Assembly: GCA_050084515.1 (NCBI GenBank)
Contig: CM114274.1
Location: 11,904,001-11,968,000 of the forward strand
Source: Blasia pusilla
Lineage: Eukaryota > Marchantiophyta > Marchantiopsida > Blasiales
Direction of reading: 5' to 3'
DNA: 64,000 nt
In this document: one piece after another, positions 58,526 to 64,000 of the stretch
Layout of the letters: every line of letters starts with the position of its first letter
Numbering within the stretch: position 1 is the stretch's first letter
Translations under genes and position numbers: made by a program
The notes under the pieces: generated by a model
Database searches by the model: none
What the model saw: the letters and a program-made list of their open reading frames with translations, nothing else
What the model was told of the DNA's origin: nothing

Positions 58526-59471
58526 GAAGATCCATGTCAAGCAGTTAAGGTCCATCGCCTGACCCAAGACATGGCGTCGTGATGCCTCTGATACTGACGG
58601 GACTGCCGTCACTCTTGTGGGAAAATCCCATCGCCCGCTCTCTCTCGTCGGCGTTGGGCTCCACCAACCGTTGAACCTGGTCATCCCAAACCAAGCCAGG
58701 ACCAGGCTCCTTGTATGCATAGGAAGCGGGAAAACTCACAAACGTGGGAAAGGCTGCCCGGGGCCTGCCTACGCTGTTGACCACAATCAACGGTGGTCGA
58801 TCATCGTGCCTCACTGTCTGTGATCGACTACCTGGATCTAGAATGGAATCCACTAACAAATGGGAGGGGCGCTCCACTCTTGCATACGCCCTCTATAACA
58901 CCGCATGGGGCACCAAGTTGGTCCACCATAGACATGGGCAATGGGCTCTAGAACCTATACTCTCCGCATCCAAGAACACTGCTGGGCCGATCCAGGCATG
59001 CACGTGATGAGCACTCGTCACCACCCATAACCTGGAGTCTCCTAAGATCGGCAGATTCTCCAGAATGTAGGCTGCAGAACGAGACTGCTGCTCCTGCAAC
59101 TACCGTAAGACCCTCAACATCTCCCAAAACAACTTGGACCGAGTGTCAGCCAACCCGCTACCTCGTCCAACATTCAATTGGCCCTGACATGGCCAACTGG
59201 CAATGACCAAATCAATGGTCCCTACCCGCTCTAAGTCCTGCACCCCCAAAAATGAAATATCCCTCGGTAGGAAACTCTGGTATGCCTGTACTGCGGACGC
59301 AGACAATAAGTCGGGAAAACGTAGGCGTAACTGCGCCACATGGAGTAGTGAGACGCGCCTCGCAACATCATCACTCTCCACATACAGGTACTCTTGCACT
59401 CGCACTCATGCCTGCAAAATTGTAGCTAACCCGGTGCTAATCCCTCCAAAGAGATCTAACATTCGAATACC
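58526..59471 (-). pseudogene. Element C: cytosine-5 DNA methyltransferase domain (DNMT3/DRM-like)
   Basis: Transfers a methyl group from S-adenosylmethionine to cytosine C5 in DNA. Motifs appear in canonical order on the minus strand: I, MLDLFGGISTGL (59,409-59,471, AdoMet binding); II-like YLYVESDDVARR; IV, DLVIASWPCQG with the catalytic Cys intact (59,181-59,192); VI, AYILENLP (about 59,049-59,060); VIII-like, SRAHCPCLWWTN (58,950 area); IX region, ERERAMGF; X, RRHVLGQAMDLNCLTWIF (58,526-58,574). LFxGIxTGL, the LWWTN and the MGFP...LGQA patterns favour the DNMT3/DRM type, though PCQG resembles DNMT1 and bacterial enzymes. It lies between protease and RT in one reading register. Inactivated by TGA 59,406, TAG 59,100, TAG 58,893 and a one-base frameshift in GGGAAAATCCC (58,619-58,629). 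Confidence 0.87.
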
Positions 59472-59897
59472 CTCCCCCGGGATGCACCACACAATGGGTG
59501 TGGTATCCAAGGGTGTCATCGTAGCACTCCCTGCTACATCGGGTTCCTCAGACCTGTCACGCTCCGGTGCAAACGCCTCGCTCCACGCGGTCTGCACGTG
59601 CTCATCTGCCAATCGTCGAAGCTCCTCACTCGAGCCCCACAACGGCACCTCTCCTCCACGGAATGATGCAGCTGCCATAACACTCCTTTCCATAGAAATG
59701 TTAGGAACGGGAGTATCCTCTGCATGGACATGTCCCTCAATCAAATCACTAGGTCAAGTGATGGCACTGCTAAATGTTGCTAAGGTTGCCATCTCTCCTG
59801 GCCGTTGCTCGATCACTGCATATGTGAATCGAACGGGTAATGAGCTAAGGCGCCCATCACTTGACTGCCATCTTGGTCTGTAGGACGCTGAATCCTC
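59472..59897 (-). pseudogene. Element C: spacer between protease and methyltransferase
   Basis: In the same frame as both neighbours, with stops at 59,898 and 59,754. The first part (PRWQSSDGRLSSLPVRFTYA) continues the region after retropepsin; the second is acidic (EGHVHAEDTPVPNISMERS, SSEELRRLADEHVQTAW). No domain recognised. The single frame indicates an in-frame insertion of the methyltransferase into the polyprotein. Confidence 0.6.
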
Positions 59898-60360
59898 CTA
59901 GTAATCCAGGGAAAACCCCATCGGGTATAACACTGCTCCACCAATCAAGACATCGTAGGACTCTGCATCAGTCACTATCGCCTTGGCGTGCACCACGGAC
60001 TCATATGTAGGATGTCCCGGGGGAATCCTCACCACGACCTCTTGTCGGGTGATATACTGTGTGGTACTTGCTCCACCCAAGCATGTATGTATCCGGAATG
60101 GACAACGCTCCACATCGGCTCTCGTCAAGCCCAATCCTCTGAATGACGCTTTCCCCAACATCAAGGGTTGCGCTTCTGAATCCAACAAGACGCACTGCGG
60201 ACTAAAAGCTCTACCTCCAGGACTCACCAACTGGAAGACCTCTCCTCGGTTATCCAACAACACAACACCAGGAGAAGCCATGGCACGCTCTATCGTGGGT
60301 CTAGGGGGCATCTCCACCATACTAGCAGCGCAGCCTACGATAAATCTGACGTGGACGGCC
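59898..60360 (-). pseudogene. Element C: retropepsin-like aspartic protease
   Basis: Processes the gag-pol polyprotein. Frame 60,320-59,898 (extendable upstream) has CVLLDSEAQPLMLGKASFRG, the aspartic protease active-site region with DSE where D-S/T-G is normal, and ends YDVLIGGAVLYPMGFSLDY, the second conserved block of this retropepsin type. The Gly-to-Glu change should abolish folding of the active-site loop. It is followed in frame by a TAG at 59,898 and then the spacer to the methyltransferase. Confidence 0.85.
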
Positions 60361-60560
60361 CAAGCATCCGCTCCAAGGGCACGTCCATCACCTCCTCTGC
60401 AATCACCTCTGAACGTGATGCAGGTACTCCAACTCCGTGATCACATGGCGAAGCGGCTAGCCGAAAAGCCTCGGTAGGCGTACCCCCCAACGTCATAACA
60501 TCACAAGCAGAAAATAGAGGAGTGCGGTACACAACGGTGTCGTATAGTAAAATCAATCAA
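60335..60560 (-). pseudogene. Element C: truncated upstream end
   Basis: The frame 60,556-60,335 (73 codons) overlaps the protease frame out of register near 60,340, indicating a frameshift or a change of frame. It contains YRTPLFSACDVMTLGGTPTE and EVIAEEVMDVPLERML. Beyond 60,560 the composition changes abruptly to AT-rich DNA of element D, so gag and the 5' LTR of C are missing. Confidence 0.5.
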
Positions 60561-61640
60561 TGTGTAAACTCCTTCGTCATTAAGTGTTAGATAGAATTTC
60601 ATTAGTATTAAGTAAATTGGCTTAGAAAAAGGAGATTCTTATGTTTAAACCTCTTTATGGTGCCTCTTTTATGCGGGCCCAACTTTAGGAAAAGGAGGTA
60701 ATAAATAAAAGATGACTTTATAAAAGTAAAGTAGTTGCTTTAATGAAAAGCAAAAGTAGTCTTGGTTGGTGGCTAGGTTAGTTGGGGTAATTTGGAAAAT
60801 ATCATGTGGGTAAAAGAGGATACTTTGGAAGAGATAAGAGGAAATCTACTTGTGTCAAAATGTGATTGGCTAAGCCTTGAGAGGAAGCCATGTGGCACAA
60901 GATAAGATAAGCTCTATTTCGTACTCTTGTGGATCCCTTGTGAGTACATAAAGAGGAGGGACCTTCAAGGATTCATCACCTTCTATTCCACATCTTGAGT
61001 CTCTCGTGTCTCTCTTGAGTGTATGGCTTTGGGATTGCTTGCTCTTCCAATGAGAGTGGATCACCCCTCTTGGGAGAGTAACTTGACTATGGTCTATTCT
61101 TTGAGAGATTTCTAGAGTGTGTGTGTGTGTGTGTGTGGGGATGAGAGGTTTGTCACCAGTAGAGGAGTTTAGTCATACTAAAATAGCGGAAGTTTTGGCT
61201 TGTTACTTCCCCAATGAGAGTGGATTACCCCTCTTGGGAGAATAACTCGCCAAAACCCATTCTTGAGGACGAAGAGAGAATGTGTGTCAAGCATGGATAG
61301 GGGTGGAGCACAGTGTGCCCGACTTTCCTTTCCTCAATCCTTACCATGTCAAGGTACTCTTTGTAGATAGGCATTGGTTCACTCGCTATTTAGTTTATCA
61401 CTTTGGGGGGCGTTCATGAACCAGGTCATGCAATCTCCAACTCGGTGATTCTTCCTATCGTCACATATGGAAGGACATGGGATTGTACTTTGTATGTCCT
61501 TATATAGCGATCCATGGATGTCAATAGGCCTGGTCAAGTAGGGTTTAACACTAGTTGTGCTATCTTCCTCGTGTACAAGCGTAAAATAGTTTATAGGATT
61601 TTATAGTTAGGAATTTTGGGGTCCGATGTTACGAAGAAGT
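60560..61640 (+). mobile_element. LTR-like leader of element D (inferred)
   Basis: Directly upstream of a plus-strand gag frame. TATA-like GAGTACATAAAGAGGAGGG occurs near 60,940 and a CCTTATATAGCG near 61,500. It contains a 37-base direct repeat, CAATGAGAGTGGAT(C/T)ACCCC at 61,048 and 61,212, and a GT microsatellite at about 61,118-61,138. The start (TGTGTAAACTCC near 60,559) and a primer-binding site are not certain. The 3' LTR would lie outside the window, so this cannot be confirmed here. Confidence 0.4.
61118..61138. repeat. (GT)n microsatellite
   Basis: About ten GT units within the leader of element D. Confidence 0.9.
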
Positions 61641-61874
61641 GATCGCCTCGGCACTTCCATTTGTGATACATCGTGAGAGAATGGAGAGTGTACATCATAA
61701 TTTTGTATTGAAAAAGGAGAACTTATTAGAGAGTTCATCTTGCATCGACCGCATCTACCAGCATGACTAGAAGGCCGCCCTTGCTCGAAGAAAGATTTCG
61801 ACACGACAAATGGTGCTTCCACCGAGAGCTCTTTGAGGCGGTAGATTGTGTTTTGCAAGTTGAGTCTTAACAAG

Positions 61875-62770
61875 ATGACTACTTTTGGGAGTACTTCATC
61901 AATGGGCGAGGGAGGCGAGGATCTTCTCCGAACTTTGACAACACTTTGTTGAGCCAACAAGGAGGAGTTCACATCGGAGAGCAAAGATCAACAAGGGCTC
62001 TCAAGCGATTGTAAAGAAGTTGGGGAGATTTGATGGCGGGAACATCACCAAGTATGTTCGAGAGTGCGTCTGTAAGATGGAGGTAAACCGTGTACCGAAG
62101 GTGATATGGTGTCAAGTTTTGAGTTAGTGTAATACCGGAGATCCGTAGTCAAGTAAAGAAGTTGAGCGAGAAAATCCAACCTCATGGGAGAGTCGACGAT
62201 TCTTTGAAAGGAGAATTCTTCGATGATGATGTGGATCGGATGACTAAGAGGAGTTTTCTAGAATGGATAGAGCAACGTCCAGGAAGGGAATGACTCCAAA
62301 TGAGTTGTTGCGTGAGTTTGAGAAGCGGTTTTTCAGCTTTTTCTCCTTCGAAAGGGCAACTCTAGACTTGAGGAAAACCGAGTTATTCCTTGAGGCGGCG
62401 GATGAGAACTTGGAGGACAAGCTTTTCATAATGTTGGCGGACAAGAATGAAGAAGGAGTGTGTCACACTAATTGGAAGAAAGTGGAAGAAGTTGTTGCTA
62501 TCCTCACAAAGCAAAGTCAAGTAGAGGTAGAATGGCTTAGTATTCAAGTCGGAGGTACCAATTTCAAATCCATTGCCTAAGCCCATGCCCAACAAAGCTT
62601 GAAGATTCTACCATTGATGAGTTGGTGAAAGGTTTGAGAGAGTTGAGAGTAGAAATGGTGAGCTTAAACTTGATAGGAATCCTAGTGTTGGTGCTCCTTC
62701 AACAAGTAAGAACTTTGTGAGAAGATGTATATGGTGTGATAGTGTTGAGCATCAACGTCGAGAATGTGAG
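61875..62770 (+). pseudogene. Element D: gag with CCHC zinc knuckle
   Basis: Capsid-like protein of a Ty3/gypsy element. A possible start is ATG 61,875 (MTTFGSTSSMGEGGEDLL). After a frame change come LGRFDGGNITKYVRE (from about 62,017), then the frame 62,263-62,580 with TPNELLREFEKRFFSFFSFE, KTELFLEAADENLEDKL and NWKKVEEVVAILTKQS, a helical gag core. A zinc knuckle, CIWCDSVEHQRREC (62,726-62,767), fits C-x2-C-x4-H-x4-C exactly and would bind element RNA. Stops and shifts break the frame, so it is a relic. Confidence 0.75.
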
Positions 62771-64000
62771 GAATTTTGAAGCTCTTAGAAATGGAATAGT
62801 AAACTTCAAAGATGGGAAGATTCATTCAACGCAGATTGGTATGCCCGTTGAATACCAACTTTGGTAGAGGAGGTATGAAAGGCTTAGTGAGAAGTCAAGT
62901 AGGAGTTGCCACTCGACATTAGATTCCGATATCTTTGCAAAGTAAAAATTGAAGCGTTTTATTATATCTATAGCTAAAAGTGAATCATTAGAATTTCCTC
63001 GAGAAGTTATGATACGAGGGGGTAGAGACTATCCGTCATCCATTGGATGGGATGATCCATGGAAGCTGGGTGTGTTAAAGCATACCTAGCACAAGAGAAA
63101 CATGTGAGTTGGCAAGATGCTAGTGTGGAGGAGAAGAGAGACGCGACAATGATGGTGTTGATCTTTGAGGAACCAAGAAGAGCAAGGATCTTAAGAAGAA
63201 AAGGACAACCGGAGGCGAATGACCATCAAGAGAAGAAGGACCTTCCACATTTAAATGTGTGAGGGATTCTCATGTCAAAGTGGGACAAAGGAGAAAACAA
63301 ATTGAGGTCTCCTCGAAGAAAGGGTAAGACTCCTATATACAAGATTGCAATCGATATCGAGACAAGCACCAATTTAAAGGAGATTCTTGAGGAGAGGATT
63401 TTGGATGCGAAAATAGAGTTTTCTTTGAGGGAAGTCTTGGGCATAGCCAAAACGTGACTTTCATGAGTTGATCATAGATGTGATCAAAAGGAAGAGGCAA
63501 GATGGCTGCAGATATGGTGATGGTGAGAGCTTTGGACACTTGACATCACGGAAGAAGAAGAAGAAGATGAAGAGCTTTGCCAAGTGTTTGGACAAAAGCT
63601 TGACTTACGGGAAAAGAGGCGAGAGTAGGAGAAGCCTTTGAGAACAAGGTGAAGAAAGGCATAATGGTGGACACTATTCCGATCATATTGGCGCGTGCAA
63701 CGACGGAGGCTAGAGTTCAACTTGGCTCTCTTCAAGAGTCGATTTTTGCTCTCGTTGATCATGGTTGGAGATCAACATCATGTCGGAAGTGTTTATGCGA
63801 CAAAGGGATGTGGCCAATTGATACAGTCATGGCATGGATGGGTACTACGAGCGACTAACAACCAAAAAGGTGAACTCTATGGTGCTTGTCCATCCGTCAA
63901 AACTCACTATCGGAGATGTGTTGATTGAGCAAAATTTCTTTGTTCAAAAGGCATCATACCCGTATCTGTGATTCTTGGGCAACCTTACATCACAAAGATC
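62771..64000 (+). pseudogene. Element D: post-gag region and retropepsin-like domain, runs off window
   Basis: Frames 63,059-63,262 (KAYLAQEKHVSWQDASVEEK, a linker) and 63,272-63,457 (TPIYKIAIDIETSTNLKEIL, then LDAKIEFSLREVLGIAK) are followed by FHELIIDVIKRKR. The protease-like domain starts near 63,690: ARATTEARVQLGSLQES, FALVDHG (63,745-63,765, an Asp-His-Gly in place of Asp-Thr/Ser-Gly), then WVLRATNNQKGELYGACPSV and ILGQPYIT at the window end. A GAAGAAGAAGAAGAAGATG run sits near 63,553. Pol should follow beyond 64,000. This protease is of a different type from that of element C. Confidence 0.7.

Noticed and set aside
58115-60477. Plus-strand frames up to 226 codons opposite element C
   Set aside because: Antisense shadows; the domain motifs are all on the minus strand.

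Overview
This is a nuclear plant sequence: intron-containing plant gene families (a U-box/ARM-repeat E3 ligase and a RING-H2 protein), an interstitial TTTAGGG-type telomeric tract, AT-rich gene-free DNA and many decayed Ty3/gypsy retroelements and Helitron remains. The style suggests a land plant with a repeat-rich genome, perhaps a non-seed plant, but no feature here fixes the species.

Layout. 1-22.2 kb: AT-rich, without a recognisable intact gene. It holds a dispersed GGACA/TGTCC-rich foldback repeat family (7.8, 10.2-10.7, 13.4, 16.0 kb), a perfect 50-bp palindrome (8.6 kb), an eroded gypsy element with LTR pieces and (GA)n tracts (8.6-11.0 kb), and unassigned minus-strand coding remnants (18.5-19.6 kb). 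22.2-26.9 kb: GC-rich leader, then a plus-strand RING-H2 gene whose coding frame seems to begin at an ACG codon or behind a leader intron. 28-30.2 kb: GC-rich DNA without a convincing gene, ending in a 40-42-bp minisatellite. 30.2-35 kb: AT-rich, with a TGACT-rich 62-64-bp satellite. 35.0-38.0 kb: eroded plus-strand gypsy element A (RNase H, integrase, PHD remnant) carrying a solo LTR in its integrase. 38.7-43.8 kb: GC-rich leader and a complete four-exon U-box/ARM E3 ligase gene (851 residues). 47.7-60.6 kb: a nest of repeats: a split solo LTR, a broken Helitron Rep gene, and minus-strand gypsy elements B and C with LTRs between them. 60.6-64 kb: the start of another gypsy element, D, in plus orientation (LTR-like leader, gag, zinc knuckle, protease), running off the window.

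The outstanding observation is element C (about 54.8-60.56 kb, minus strand). Between its retropepsin and its reverse transcriptase it carries a recognisable cytosine-5 DNA methyltransferase domain of DNMT3/DRM-like type (58,526-59,471), with motifs I, IV (PCQG), VI, VIII-like, IX and X in order. Its pol ends in a PHD finger, a chromatin-reading module. The element therefore once encoded a DNA-methylation writer and a likely histone reader beside its replication enzymes. It is now dead: in-frame stops, frameshifts, a lost integrase Asp and a changed protease triad. Many of the lesions are compatible with C-to-T transitions, several at CpG.

The two host genes are both predicted ubiquitin ligases (RING-H2 and U-box), but nothing in the sequence links them functionally.
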